Part shown: positions 1 through 10,215 of the stretch, one piece after another
How positions within the stretch are numbered: position 1 is the stretch's first letter
Layout: every line of letters starts with the position of its first letter
Source of the DNA: Acanthosepion esculentum
Lineage: Eukaryota > Mollusca > Cephalopoda > Sepiida > Sepiidae
Assembly (NCBI GenBank): GCA_964036315.1
Contig: OZ038492.1
Span: 34,662,618 to 34,726,617 of the forward strand
Length of the DNA: 64,000 nucleotides
Direction: 5' to 3'
Program-made: the position numbers and the translations under genes
Notes under the pieces: model-generated
The model's input: only the letters and a program-made list of their open reading frames with translations
Database searches by the model: none
What the model was told of the DNA's origin: nothing

Positions 1-200
1 GTTTATAGCACTACTCGGAAGGAAAGTGTGTCGAATGTGGTAGTATAACCACATCTGACCAGATTTTTTCGCGACTGTTGCTATGCTAAACGGAGCAAAA
101 GTGCGCAGACGGAAGCCTTTGAGATAACCCATTAATTCTGTCCCGCATACACAGCGTTGTATATAGCAGCGCTCAGAAGGAACGTGGGTCGAGTATGATC
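1..200. repeat. Two-copy degenerate direct repeat
   Basis: A stretch of about 40 bp at 1-41 recurs at 159-199 with substitutions (TATAGCA, then GAAGGAA, then GGGTCGA/TGTCGAA in the same order). The period is about 158 bp. It lies just upstream of the mariner remnant. I do not recognise the unit and see no coding potential in it. Confidence 0.5.
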
Positions 201-229
201 AACTCACCACACCACATAGGTTCCATGAG

Positions 230-578
230 TGAGTATTGATTGTGCAGCATTTTTTTGGCCAAGGACAACAATCCTCATGTTCGACAACCGCCATATTCCC
301 CAGATCTCGACCCTTTCGAATTTTTCGTCTTTCCAAAACTCAAATCTAACTTGAAAGATTTCTAGACGTCGAGGACATTTAAAAGAAAATGTGGCTGCTC
401 GCTTATCCCAAAGAACAAGTTTAAGGGTATGCATCCATCAATGGAAACCATACTGGATAAAATGGGGGATATAAGAAGGGGACTACTTCGAAGGAAATTA
501 AATGTCGAATTTATATGTATTGTAGTTTTTTTTTATACCTCCGGTCCTGATACTTTTTGACCAGACCTTGTCTTTAGG
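230..578 (+). pseudogene. Mariner-family transposase, C-terminal remnant plus 3' end
   Basis: Seen: read across frameshifts, the + strand encodes FLAKDN, then PPYSPDLDPFEFFVFPKLK at about 252-345, then ENVAARLSQ and QWKPYWIKW, ending in EGDYFEGN at about 507. Known: this is the order at the C-terminus of mariner DDD transposases. The Asp of SPDL is the third catalytic residue, and a QWK..W..C/G...EGDYFEG tail is typical. The segment carries at least two frameshifts and an in-frame stop, so it is dead. The T-rich end with CTTTTTGACCAGACCTTG at about 557-575 resembles a mariner terminal inverted repeat. The N-terminal half is missing, and an RTE-like LINE fragment begins almost immediately after. 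The family call is secure; the exact 5' edge is not. Confidence 0.85.
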
Positions 579-579
579 A

Positions 580-1685
580 AGGATATTAGAATAATTCAGA
601 AACTATAGTGACAGCAAAACCTGTATACGAATAGAAAAAGAATCCAATAAATATACAAATATAGAAAGGGGTGTTAATCAAGGATGTGCCTTCTCACCGG
701 ATTTATTAAACCATGAAGTCCTACCAGGATTCATTATTGGCGGCTACGATATTAACAACATAAGATGTTGTTATGGTAATTTACCCACGCACGCATGGAC
801 TCTCCCAGCTATAAATAGTAGCAGGTACTGCCTTTTGGAGAGGGAAGTTTCCAGCAGTTAGCTCTGACAGTCGGGCGGAGTATTCTTGCTGTAACACTCT
901 GGTTTTGTATATGTTTGTATTACTGTTTCAGTTAATATATTTGTTTAACTTAATTCCTCTCTTTGTGTCTTTATTTCTGGCGCTAGCAAGGACACAACAG
1001 ATATGCAGATGGCGTTATTGATCGCAGGCACAGAAAGGAAACTACAAGAACTAATGCAGAAGATGATGGTTAAGGAAATCGGGAAGAAAAAACTAAACAT
1101 CAAGAGTAAGAAGATAGAATGTATGGTTGTCAGCAAAAGGAACATTCCAACATGCAAATTTCAAATTGGAGAAACTAAAATCAATTTACATATCTGAGAT
1201 TTGTTTTCACAGAAGACGGAATGTGCAACACCGTAGAGTACTAAACTGTATATGTAACATCAGTCATCATATAAGACAATTAATGCTGGACAATCCTCTC
1301 ACAGATGAAGAAAAGACTTGAGGCAACAGACATGTTCTACAGATGGGTGCTGGGAATACCATGGACATAACATAGAACCAATGATGAAGTTTTAGAGAAA
1401 ATAGAAACAGAAAGGACACTTACACGTAGCATCGGAAAGAGAGAGAATTGAAATTTCTAGAGAACATGATAAGCAAAAACGGGTCGGATATAGTGAAGGC
1501 GAGATTGACAGAGGAAAACTGTGCATAATCTATCTAATGTGCATGAGTAAATGAATGACAGAATAGGCATTAGAAGAGATATCAAAATGATAACATTTAC
1601 AAAGTGCTACAAAAGACAAGAAATTGTAGCGAGCCATGATCTCCAACGTCCTGAAGTTGGATGGTGCATAGAAGAATAAGAATTT
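580..1685 (+). pseudogene. RTE-like LINE, reverse transcriptase to 3' end, broken
   Basis: Seen: the + strand shows RGVNQGCAFSPDLL (about 668-710), LPGFIIGGYDINNIR (about 724-765), then after an inserted LTR-like block YADG, TERKLQELMQK, IECMVVSKRN and PTCKFQIGET. Further on come EATDMFYRWVLGIPW (about 1321-1365) and ATKDKKL near 1610. These match the palm (YADD), thumb and C-terminus of an invertebrate endonuclease-reverse transcriptase LINE. Part of the RT between SPDL and LPGF is deleted, and there are many frameshifts and stops. The 3' end becomes A/G-rich (AGAAGAATAAGAA). The 5' endonuclease half is absent, as expected for 5' truncation. The assignment to RTE/BovB rather than a neighbouring clade is uncertain. 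Confidence 0.85.
766..999 (+). mobile_element. Probable solo LTR inserted in the RT YADD box
   Basis: A block of about 232-234 bp separates the codons for NNIR from those for YADG in the surrounding LINE. It starts TGTTGTTATGG and ends GGACACAACA, the TG...CA form of LTRs. AGAT is present on both sides (763-766 and 999-1002), consistent with a 4-bp target duplication if the ends are taken as GTTGT...ACAAC. It contains TATAAATAG at about 812 and a T-rich second half, like an LTR promoter and R/U5. No internal retrotransposon sequence follows, so it reads as a solo LTR. The exact end is ambiguous by one or two bases. Confidence 0.65.
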
Positions 1686-2877
1686 TAAGACCTCCACTAT
1701 TTCAGAATAATTACAGACACTTGTATGATTTATTTCCTAAGAACAGCTTTGCCACAGCGCCGTAATAACAGGGCACACGTGAGAAGCGAATGCCTTATAC
1801 TTACGATTTGTTCTGGGAAACAAACTGGCTAGCCAGAAAGATATGACGGAGACATTTCCTATGCAAACATGCATTTATTTTCATCATAATTATTCAGCTT
1901 AACTTAGTTTCGCACTGAATAATGAAGGAGCTGACGAGCAATGATTTTCAAGAACGTTTAAACATCACTTCATCAGTTTTAACATCTCTTTGTTTTTTTT
2001 ATTTGTTTCAAGCTGTAAACGTTTACACTAAAAAGAAGACAAAGGTCGTAAGAGTCGAAGTATAGAGGAGATTTAATAATCTTCCATCGCTAGTTAAAAC
2101 CTCTGCTTTCAATTTATACTTTCACTTTCACTTTCGTTTTCATTTTTTTTCTAAATGTTTTATTGATATTTTATTTTTAGCTGCATTCAATTCTACTTTG
2201 AAACATGGATTCTTTCTTATTACTTTAATATCTACAAAGCCTCCTTTTGAAATGATTCTATTCCCATTGGACCCTTCATGACCTGGTCTTCACCACCTCA
2301 CTTCCAAATAATCTTATCTCTTTCACTTCATGCCTACTACCGCAATCCTAATCCAGTAAAGCTGGTTTATTCATTCATGATTTTAACATTTTTTATGTAG
2401 GTGTTTCTTTCAAAGGCTTTCAAGTCCTAACTTCGCACACGTTTTATCCCATATCTGTATTGTATTTTATTGTTTTCTTTTTTTTAATTGATTTTTTATT
2501 TGCTTCTTTTCTTTTCTAGTTTTCATCATCATCGTTAGCTTTTGCCCTTTTTCATTTTCTACCAGTTGAGATTTCACACCGATATTATCTCAATTTTATT
2601 ACTGGGGTTCAATGCTTCGCAAGACGTCAGGTCTTTAATATTCTTACTGATTTTAATAATGATTTTGTCAGGATGATAATGATTTCTTCCTCGGTTAGAG
2701 AACAACCAGACTTTTCTGAGTAAAATCTAAAATATATAGGAAACATGGACCTTTGAGACCGCAAAAAACGGTGTGTCGAAGGGAAGGTTTTGCCATAGAA
2801 ACCGTTATTATTTTCGTTACCTTCAATTCTCGACAATTTTTATTCTTTTAAAAAGCGATAATTAGAATTGTAATGAA
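1686..2877. other. No gene seen; AT-rich intergenic DNA
   Basis: This stretch has T-rich runs (for example 2100-2180 and 2460-2520). All six frames are short and show no recognisable motif. I see no transposase, RT or RNA gene signature. Confidence 0.6.
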
Positions 2878-2995
2878 ACGTACAACGGCCGAAACGTTGT
2901 GATAAACATGGCGACAAAGGTGAGGACAATAGTCCGAATAATGTTTAATAATGTACATAATACCCCATCTCAGAAATATAGACAGATAGTGTTTG
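2878..2995 (-). mobile_element. SINE family 2 body fragment
   Basis: The sequence GGCCGAAACGTTGTGATAA, then GGCGACAAAGGTGAGGACAA, then CATCTCAGAAATATAGACAG is the reverse complement of the segment following the tRNA-like head at 11812. The head is missing here. Shared order and spacing of about 110 bp support common origin. It is non-coding. Confidence 0.65.
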
Positions 2996-3205
2996 AATGT
3001 TCTAAATATAAAATCATTTTTGTAAATAAACAAATAATGTTTCATATTTTTCTGGTAACTTTTCAAGAACAAAAAAGTATGAATTCAATTTCATCATATG
3101 TTTAGACCCCCATAATCATATATATTCTGAAATTACATTACCCAGGGTACTTGGATAAGTATATTTCATTTTGATCAAAGGAGGCGCTCAGGGGCACCCA
3201 TCCTG

Positions 3206-3570
3206 AATTTTTTTTCCCTTTGATTTAGATTAAATTTAAATTTGATCAAGGGAATGACGCCTATACAACATATAGAAGGAGAAAGCTAGAAGATGGAAGT
3301 CACATCGGCAAGATGGACGTCGAGTTGAGAAAGAACTCAATCAGTGAGTAGTGCCTTACAGTACATTTGTTACGACAATTTAACTGTCATATCAATGTTG
3401 AAATCTGCTCATCAGTTTATTCAATGAAGTCAGATCAAGCTGTTTTTCAGAAACACCAACAATGATTTTTTTGCCTTTGATTTAAATTTGAATTTGAATA
3501 AGGGAATGACTCCTATCCAAAATATAGAAGGAGAAAACCTGAAGATAGAGGTCAGATCGGCAAAATCTTT
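3206..3570. repeat. Two direct copies of a ~105-bp repeat
   Basis: The segments 3206-3316 and 3463-3570 share, in order, CCTTTGATTTA, AAGGGAATGAC, CCTAT, ATATAGAAGGAGAAA, GAAGAT, and AGGTCA or AGTCA followed by ATCGGCAA. The offset is about 258 bp. The element is not recognised and no coding frame is conserved between the copies. Confidence 0.6.
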
Positions 3571-3734
3571 GAGTAATACTGAAATGAATCATTTTTCCTC
3601 ACAAATTATAACAATGACTTAAAACCAATCATCATTTTCTTACAAAACAGATGTGACACACTGCAAGGCGCGGGTAATTTGGCTAGTACAGAATAAGTTC
3701 TAATTGTAAATGTTTGAATTAACGGAACTAAAGA

Positions 3735-4118
3735 AAGGATTTCACTGAAACTTCGGCCAATTTCCCAGACCATTCGATCAAAAGGAATCATAAAAGAGCA
3801 CTATTACCAACCATATCCCGAGATGCTTTGTCTAAATAAGAAAATATCACTGACCTCTCCTCCACAGAATCTTCGGTCAATTTCCCCGACCATTCAGCCA
3901 AAAGGAAACATAAACGGCCACTATTAACTATCACATCCAGAGGTGCTTTGTCTAAATAAGAACATCCCTCTGACCCCTCCTCTACTGAATCTTCGGCCAA
4001 TTTCCCCGACCATTCGGCCAAAAGGAATCATAAACGCCCACTATTAACTACTAAATCCCGAGATGCTTGATCCAAATAAGAAAATCTCTCTGACCTCTCC
4101 TCCACGGAAATTTCGGCT
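3735..4118. repeat. 120-bp tandem repeat, cluster 1 (~3.2 copies)
   Basis: Units repeat at exactly 120 bp. Each carries CACTATTA, GAGATGCTTTGTC, AAATAAGAAAAT, TGACCTCTCCTCCAC, CTTCGGCCAATTT, CCCGACCATTCGGCCAAAAGG. The same unit forms a second cluster at 7174-7437 and a single copy at 8491-8615. Because 120 is divisible by three, minus-strand frames run through as 40-residue repeats (for example AEWSGKLAEDSVEE). This does not show coding, because stops and frame changes occur in other copies. No match to a known satellite is recalled. Confidence 0.85.
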
Positions 4119-4984
4119 TGTAAAGTTGCTTCTGTGGGAAAAGAGGCAGCAGAAGGGAAAGTAGATCTTCCCCCACAATACCGGGTCAACAATTTGAACT
4201 CTATCAATGTTGGGAAGGAAGGATTAAGTAACATCTCTCAAATTTGGCAGCAATACGCTATTTTCGGTCTAATCAAACTCTTGTACAGACAAAGTATATC
4301 AGGAGGAGCCAGCTACTATCTGGAGCGATAGAATAAACTGACAATTTTCCAGTCATCTTTAGTAGTTAATCGTATATATGGGATCCACGAGGTCTGGACT
4401 GAACTTGAGACACAGACGTTCAAAGCCCGGAGCCTTGTATAGAACCGCTTTCGAAGACCAATGGTTAAAATGACTTTGAGAGAGCGAAGACTGTGAATAC
4501 TGGTGAACTGGCGCTACACAATCACAAACAAAATCTGTACCAAATAACAGAAACGGCATCTCTTGAGGACCTTCAACAGCAGCAAAAGCTAACATGTATA
4601 TCACATGTAAATCGATGAGAAAATAATGGCATAATCAAGATATTGACTTTTAACACCATTTTAAATAAAGATTAGGAGAGCAACCCCCATTAATACTGGA
4701 AAGAGCAATAACAGCTACTGGGCTTGAGAAACCGATATTCCTGGAAATTTATTTCAAGAAAAAGATTTTATAAATTTCATTCGACCGTACAAGCTGTTCG
4801 GTCAGTTAATGCCGAATGTTTCCTTTTAAGGAAACGGATAATATTATCATTGTCATTACTGACAGTTCCACCGTTCATCACGAGTAAAAGTAAAAAAAGC
4901 TGTATTTGATCGGTTATTATGAACCGATACTAGTTTTCTTTTTAGTGTACGCTGTATTTAAGTGAATCTTATTAGACATCAAAA
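4119..4984. other. No gene seen
   Basis: Moderately AT-rich sequence with only short frames. No transposon motif or RNA fold is recognised. A stretch near 4380-4600 is less AT-biased and gives an 81-codon minus frame, but that frame resembles no family I know. Confidence 0.5.
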
Positions 4985-5375
4985 GAAGCTATGAACCACT
5001 TAGAGCCATACCAGGTTGAAACACTAGTTCCCATACAATAACCGAAGTCAAGTCTGGTCAGTATCTCGATGGATGACCGCTTGAGAATACCAAGTGCTGT
5101 AAGCTTGGATGTGCGGGTGGTTTAAAGGAAATGATTAATGGGAGAACCGAGTTCAAATTCAAGTTGGTTTCGTTACATCCGCTTAAACGAAAACAACCTT
5201 TGGAAATGTATGAATCATCATCTTCCCCCAGCTATGGGTCAATTAGTATTCATAAAACTGAGGTATCTGCTAAAAAAATCTTACAATCTAAAAATATTTT
5301 CTGGCTTAAAATACTATGCAAAGAGTTGATAAGCCGTAAAAAAAATGAATCAATCAAATTTATGAACACGTAAAA
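4985..5375 (+). mobile_element. SINE family 1 copy with 5S rRNA-derived head
   Basis: The head (4996-5106) is 5S rRNA-like. It is followed by a body shared with the copies at 19290, 13242 and 13610: GAGAACCGAGTTCAAATT, GGTTTCGTTACATCCGCTTA, CCAGCTATGGGTCAATTAG, TTACAATCTAAAAATATT. The 3' end reads GTTGATAAGCCGTA followed by an A-rich GAAT-type tail. Known: SINE3-class elements use a 5S rRNA head with an internal Pol III promoter. The copy is diverged from 5S and probably inactive. Confidence 0.75.
4996..5106 (+). pseudogene. 5S rRNA-like sequence (SINE head)
   Basis: Landmarks of animal 5S rRNA occur in order: GAGCCATACCAGGTTGAA, ACACTAGTTCCCAT, CCGAAGTCAAGTCTGGTCAG, CGATGGATGACCGCTTGAG, AATACCAAGTGCTGTAAGCTT. 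The box C-like region is recognisable but the sequence is diverged and slightly short. It is fused to a SINE body, so it is not a functional 5S gene. Confidence 0.8.
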
Positions 5376-5439
5376 TAAGTAAAATATACGATATTATTTC
5401 GAGAATACTTATTAATATGAATAAAAAATGTAAGATGAA

Positions 5440-6060
5440 AAAGCGAGGGAGAAGGGGGAAGAAAATATGAAATACGAATAAAATGATCGAAAGCAATAAA
5501 AGAAAGAAAAAAAAACGAGGGAAAAGGAAGGAACAAAGAGCTATAAAGAAAACAGAAGAACAACTGAAATATAAACATGCTCCTGCTTTTGAAATTAATA
5601 AAGAAAACCCGCAACATTTGTGCCAATGAAGCCACATATAAAGCTATAAATAATAAAAAAACAAGAACAACAAACGAGAAAGATTGAACGAAAGAGTCTT
5701 AGAAAGAGAAAAGTTCCAGAAGAGAGAACGAGAAAGGATTTTTGAGCTTGAAACAAATAAAGAAGAGACCAACATCTTACCAGAGAAAACACATAAGAAA
5801 GAATTTGAAAAAAAGCTATGAAGAAAGGAGCGAGTGTTAGGAAGAAATGAATAAAAAGGGAAAAGGAGAACAAAGGCGAATCAGTGATCGAAATGCGAGA
5901 AAAGCTGCCCAACGAAGTATGTACCACTGAAGTCGTATATGAACGCGTGAATAAAAAGAAGAAAAAAAAAAAAAACTCAAACGAAAAAAAAAATCTCAGC
6001 TTTCTAATTACGACGGGAAGCGAGAAATAGGAAGGAAAGCAAGAAGTTTTCAAAGCGAAG
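5440..6060. repeat. Purine-rich (A/G) low-complexity tract
   Basis: The + strand is dominated by A and G (AAAGAAAGAAAAA, AGAAAGAGAAAAG and similar). The minus-strand frames here are Phe/Leu/Ser-rich shadows with no family resemblance. A segment near 5605-5650 recurs loosely at 5905-5955 (TG..CCA.TGAAG, ATAAAAA), suggesting an old tandem duplication of about 300 bp. Confidence 0.6.
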
Positions 6061-6615
6061 TCCTGTTATTAAAAACTGATCAGAAACATTTCCACTGTTC
6101 CACACGAGCGCCCACAATCAAACGAGTCCAGATTAAAAAGAAAAATTCAAACAAAACCTTACCCTTTTTTGCCTTGACTAAATTTCATGTCGGAAGTAAG
6201 AGACCGGAAGTAATGTATCGGAAGCAGCTAACGACCGACAAAATTAATGATGACATACCACGAAATCAAGGGAGGAGGAAAAACAAAACTGCAAACACAA
6301 AGAGAACTAAACGAATAGAAAGTTTTGAATTCAAACGATTAGAAGAATATTGACTGCGAATTTGTTGAGAGCAAGCGCAGAATAGCAAGGAGTTGAGGAA
6401 AATGGCTGTTTATTGAATTTGTTTATTAGTTGTCTTTTCTTATTTCTCCATCGGAGATAGCGTGTATCAAGAACAAAGGGAGGCCACCCAACTTAAATTT
6501 TCGTGTTTCTTACAAAGAGTTACTACCCTTTTTGTGTGCACGACAGCGAAACATGCAAGAGATCACATGGCAGTTGAGCTTTGAAAGAGAATTTCTTGTT
6601 AAAGATTGAAAGATG

Positions 6616-6616
<1 letters not shown>
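6061..6616. other. No gene seen
   Basis: Ordinary AT-rich sequence between a purine tract and a microsatellite. No frame or RNA motif is recognisable. Confidence 0.5.
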
Positions 6617-6703
<87 letters not shown>

Positions 6704-6717
6704 AAGAAAGAAAGAGA
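6617..6717. repeat. Compound microsatellite (AT)n(AG)n(AAAG)n
   Basis: Pure AT dinucleotides at 6617-6670 pass directly into AG dinucleotides at 6671-6699 and then AAAG repeats. Antisense frames over it (Tyr-Ile, Leu-Ser) are artefacts of the repeat. Confidence 0.95.
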
Positions 6718-6817
6718 AACAGATAATGTGGACATTAGAATCAAAATTAAATTGTGATTAACATTTGTACGCATCGATGCGATTATCATACCAAGTGTCA
6801 CTACTTCTAAATATAAT

Positions 6818-6874
6818 ACACACATATATACACACACACACACACACATATATATATACATATATACACACACA
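6818..6874. repeat. Compound (CA)n/(TA)n microsatellite
   Basis: Alternating CACACA and TATATA blocks. Low complexity. Confidence 0.9.
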
Positions 6875-7173
6875 AAGAAAACAAATAAATTAATAAACTA
6901 GTATAAATATATATATAAAGAGAAACACATAGATAGATAAAAAGACAGTAGATACACTTAAATCTGAGGAGACGATATCTTTGAATATGTAACCATAAAA
7001 ATATTCCTGATAACTCCGTGGTTAATGCGATCAACCATTTTCTTCCGTGTGTTCCGGTGTTGGGACACAAAGGAGTTGCTCAGAAAGAGTAGCGGCAACC
7101 GTCTGTACAAATTCCCTTAATTTCTGGGTAGTACTTCACATATATGCATGTAAACCAATTAGACCTTGGTCTG

Positions 7174-7437
7174 AAACCTGGGATGCTTTGTCCAAATAAG
7201 AAAATCTTTGTGACTTCTCTTTCACTGATATCTCGGACTATTTACCCAATCATTCGGATAAAAGAAATCCTTAACGACCACTATTACCTACCATATCCCG
7301 GTATGATTTGTCCAAATAAGAAAATCTCTCTGACCTCTCCTCCACTGATATTTCGGCCTATTTACCCAATCATTTTGACAAAAGGAATCATAAACGACCA
7401 CTATTACCTACCATATCCTGTGATGCTTTGTCCAAAT
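7174..7437. repeat. 120-bp tandem repeat, cluster 2 (~2.2 copies)
   Basis: Same unit as at 3735-4118, with exact 120-bp spacing (GATGCTTTGTCCAAATAAGA at 7180 and again near 7300). The + strand is open through the array as a 40-residue repeat. Copies here differ from cluster 1 by TATTTACCCAATCATT in place of AATTTCCCCGACCATT. Confidence 0.85.
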
Positions 7438-8090
7438 TCCGCCAAACCAACAGTTTCATTTTTTCTCACTTCTTCCTCAATAATCAGCATATGTTTTTTA
7501 TTGCGACAAAAGTTATATTTAGTGTCTACACGTTCCTAATTAGATACTCCATATTTCTTTTTTTTTATATAGTTATAGACTTGGATATATGCTAACGTAA
7601 GACGTTAATTTCTTAAAAAGGGGAATAAGACGTGATTTGCTGTGATGGTTTTCTGCTGTCTAATCGTAAAGCACAGTAAAAATTTGGTTTCACTGAAGAA
7701 AGGAAACAAAGTGTTCCGATTCCTGTCAGTATGTACATTTCTCAGCCAGTAAATATTGACTTCACAGCTTAAAGAAAACTCGGGAACATCTAAGTCAAAC
7801 TTTTGTAGACGCTAGATATAACATTCATAGTAATAAGATATTGTTAATGTTGAAAGGGCTCAAACGGGGTGTTAAAACTTGTAAGACATAATGAAGGCAG
7901 AAGAAATAACGACTTACCCACTTAACGAATTTATGTCAATGAACGGTAGTTCAGGAACAAAGAGAATGTTAATTTAGAAAAGCAGAAGATATGAATTTGG
8001 GGGAGAGCTATGATTACCAACAACCTGAGAGAGCATGTCATGTAAAAAGAAACAATTGATCAACACTTATAATAGAACGAATTAAAAACA
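7438..8090. other. No gene seen
   Basis: AT-rich sequence without recognisable motif on either strand. Confidence 0.5.
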
Positions 8091-8094
8091 TAGT

Positions 8095-8235
8095 GATTTT
8101 CCAAGTGTAGCTTAGATGTGACACAAGGCCGAAAGTAGGGGATACCCAGTGAGGATCAAAGTCACTATTCTGTTGTAGTTATTCTAGAGAGACAAGCTTG
8201 CTAACCATTACACCGCCTCGAGGTGCCCACGAATT
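8095..8235 (-). mobile_element. SINE family 2, tRNA-like head and start of body
   Basis: On the minus strand the element begins GGCACCTCGAGGCGGTGTAA followed by TGGTTAGCAAGCTTG, a tRNA-like head with an A-box-like GGTGTAATGGTTAGC. It continues to GGCCTTGTGTCACATCTAAG. The same head and TTCGGC..TG..CCACATCT junction occur on the + strand at 11812-11900. It is 3' truncated here. Confidence 0.7.
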
Positions 8236-8490
8236 ACAAACATATGCATGTAAAACATTAGACCTTGGTTCGAATCTCACAATGTCGGATTTGCCAGAAA
8301 AATGACTACTTGATGATATCGGCCTGCAGAGCTGATGCCAACGTGAGGCACCTTTGCAAAGTGCTTGGAATACTTATCACAGATTGACCCAAATGACTCA
8401 AATTGGGCAGAGGAACTGTTCAGAGCCACTGCATTGTCTTTAGTTTGACACCTACGCACTATGAAATGTTCGTATTAGAACTTCCGGCGG

Positions 8491-8615
8491 GAATAAGAAA
8501 ATCTCCCTGACCTCTCCTCCACCGTAACTTCGGCCAAATTTCCCGACCATTCGGCCAAAAGGTATCATAAACGACCACTATTACCTACCATATCCAGAGA
8601 TGCTTTGTCCAAATT
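8491..8615. repeat. 120-bp repeat, single copy
   Basis: One unit of the family at 3735 and 7174: AATAAGAAAATCTCCCTGAC, CTTCGGCCAAATTTCCCGAC, CATTCGGCCAAAAGG, CACTATTACCTACCATATCC, GATGCTTTGTCCAAATTCC. Like the last unit of cluster 2 it ends in CCAAATTCC, which suggests a fixed repeat boundary. Confidence 0.8.
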
Positions 8616-8729
8616 CCTCGAATTACAAACATATATAAATTTTTGAAGCATTTACATCTTTATATAGTGACCCTTTTTCTCAGTAATATTATCTGTTGAT
8701 TTTATTTATTTTTTCTTAATTTCTTCTTT

Positions 8730-8990
8730 TAATAGCTTCCCATTGGTCTGCGTTGCTTTCACACTGTTTCCCACCGCCATATAATTTTATCTTCACAATT
8801 GAGCATAGATTTTCGATGGGATTCAGTTCGGTACTTCTGTTAGCCATTCCATTATCTTCTCTCCTGTAAACCTTTTATGCAAAAGATTTCACGAGTAAAC
8901 TTAGATACAGAAGAAGGGGCGTTGCCCTGCATTATTACACATACATGTTTATTAAAACAAATTAAATTGCCCAGTACGTATAAATGGTGA
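8730..8990 (-). pseudogene. Tc1-like transposase, C-terminal remnant
   Basis: Seen on the minus strand: MQGNAPSSVSKFTREI near 8940-8890, then MEW, and ELNPIENLCSIVKIKLYGGG near 8835-8775, then DQWEAIKRR. Known: Tc1 transposases have QDNAP...H.S at the second catalytic Asp and SPDLNPIENLW at the third acidic position. Here the second catalytic Asp reads Gly and frames are broken between the motifs, so it is inactive. N-terminal DNA-binding domains and terminal repeats are not visible. Confidence 0.85.
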
Positions 8991-10080
8991 GCCCAGATTT
9001 TCTTTTACCGCAAACTACTAGTAACCTTGATATATTTCACTAGTCAAAAAATTTTAGTCCTGGGTTTTTTCTTGACTTTACACTTAATGAAACGGCATGG
9101 ATTGTGATACGAATCAATTTAAGAATATATTGATGAATGAGCAAAAGACGCAGCGTTATAACGAGATTCGATAGGCAAAATAATTGGTAAAATAAATCAA
9201 TAACTGGTCGATCGTTAATGGTGTTAATGGACGAACGTTAAGCTGGAGTAAGAACGGTGCTAGACATTATAAGTTGGCCATTTCTATGAGGAAGATTGAG
9301 GAACGTAAAAGAGGGACTGTTTAGTAGAAGCATACGTAAATAAGAATCGAAAGGAACGCGAGAGGACTCACCATCAATTGTAAGAAGAAAGAACAGACCT
9401 TTCTTTTAGAAAGAGGATGATCTCAGCACACGAGGTTGGAATTAAAGACCGCAAAACAAAGCAAGAAATCAAATCCATGAGAAGTGTTTTAATAGAGAGC
9501 GGAAAATGTGAAACCAGAATCAGAAGTTCCACTCTTATAAAGAAATAAAGTGTCGCTACCGATTCTGGAGTTTGAACACATAACACCAGAGCGTAAACAC
9601 ATTCGATCCCATTTTGAATAAGCAGATCACGTGATGGTGAAGGAAATGTATATATGCGAATTAGCGTGGTGTCTAAGTGATCACTATTTCTGCACTATCC
9701 CCTATTACTATACGGAAGGCTATTCTCTATACTGATCACTATACTATTTCTCTATACTGATCACTATACGGATTACTATTGGGTGGTTACTTTTCGAGCG
9801 AGTATTATCGAGCAAGTACTATTAGTGCGAGTGTTATTCGAAGGCGTCTGACACCAGTATTGTTCGACGGCGTTACTATAGTTGTATCTGCGATTACAAA
9901 GTCTCTACTACAACGAGCGTTACAAAAGTGACAACGTGTATTCGTTGACATTACAAAAGTGTCAAACGAGTGTCCGTTCACATCACAAAATACAGTAAAA
10001 AGAAATAAGCAAGAGTTGCCTTCCAAAAGCTAAACAAATAAAAATAAAATAAATTTCAATTAGAATCAATTAGAAAAATT
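8991..10080. other. No gene seen; degenerate CTATACT repeats at 9690-9780
   Basis: Mostly unremarkable. Around 9690-9780 ATACTGATCACTATAC occurs twice with related short words nearby. The segment 9800-10000 has repeated words such as ACAAAAGTG and CGAGTGTTA or CGAGTGTCC. I cannot assign either to a known element. Confidence 0.45.
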
Positions 10081-10082
10081 CG

Positions 10083-10215
10083 CTCAGCTGCTATGTAATA
10101 TGCGTCCTACTATATGACAGCAAAGACTGGACAGTTTTCTCTCAGATGAAGAGGACACTTGCGGAAACAGATGTACAGTTCTACAGACGGATGCTGAGTA
10201 TCCCATGGAAGGAGC
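10083..10215 (+). pseudogene. RTE-like LINE C-terminal fragment, left part
   Basis: The + strand reads CYVICVLLYDSKDWTVFSQM then KRTLAETDVQFYRRMLSIPW followed by KEHES. This is the connection region seen in the other LINE copies (YRWVLGIPW at 1350; FYRRMLRIPWTEH on the minus strand near 19900). It stops where the next LINE residues would be expected. Those resume at 11050, so this and the next piece are probably one interrupted copy. Confidence 0.85.

Noticed and set aside
5595..6053. 152-codon minus-strand hydrophobic frame
   Set aside because: It arises from a purine-rich tract read in antisense (poly-Phe/Leu/Ser) with no conserved motif.
8277..8459. 60-codon minus frame (CDKYSKHFAKVPH region) as a small protein
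   Set aside because: It lies between a SINE head and a 120-bp repeat, has no start context or homology I recognise, and is within chance length.
9600..10030. Possible LTR (repeated ACAAAAGTG and GAGTGTTA words, promoter-like TATATATG)
   Set aside because: No matching ends, target duplication or second copy could be found by eye.
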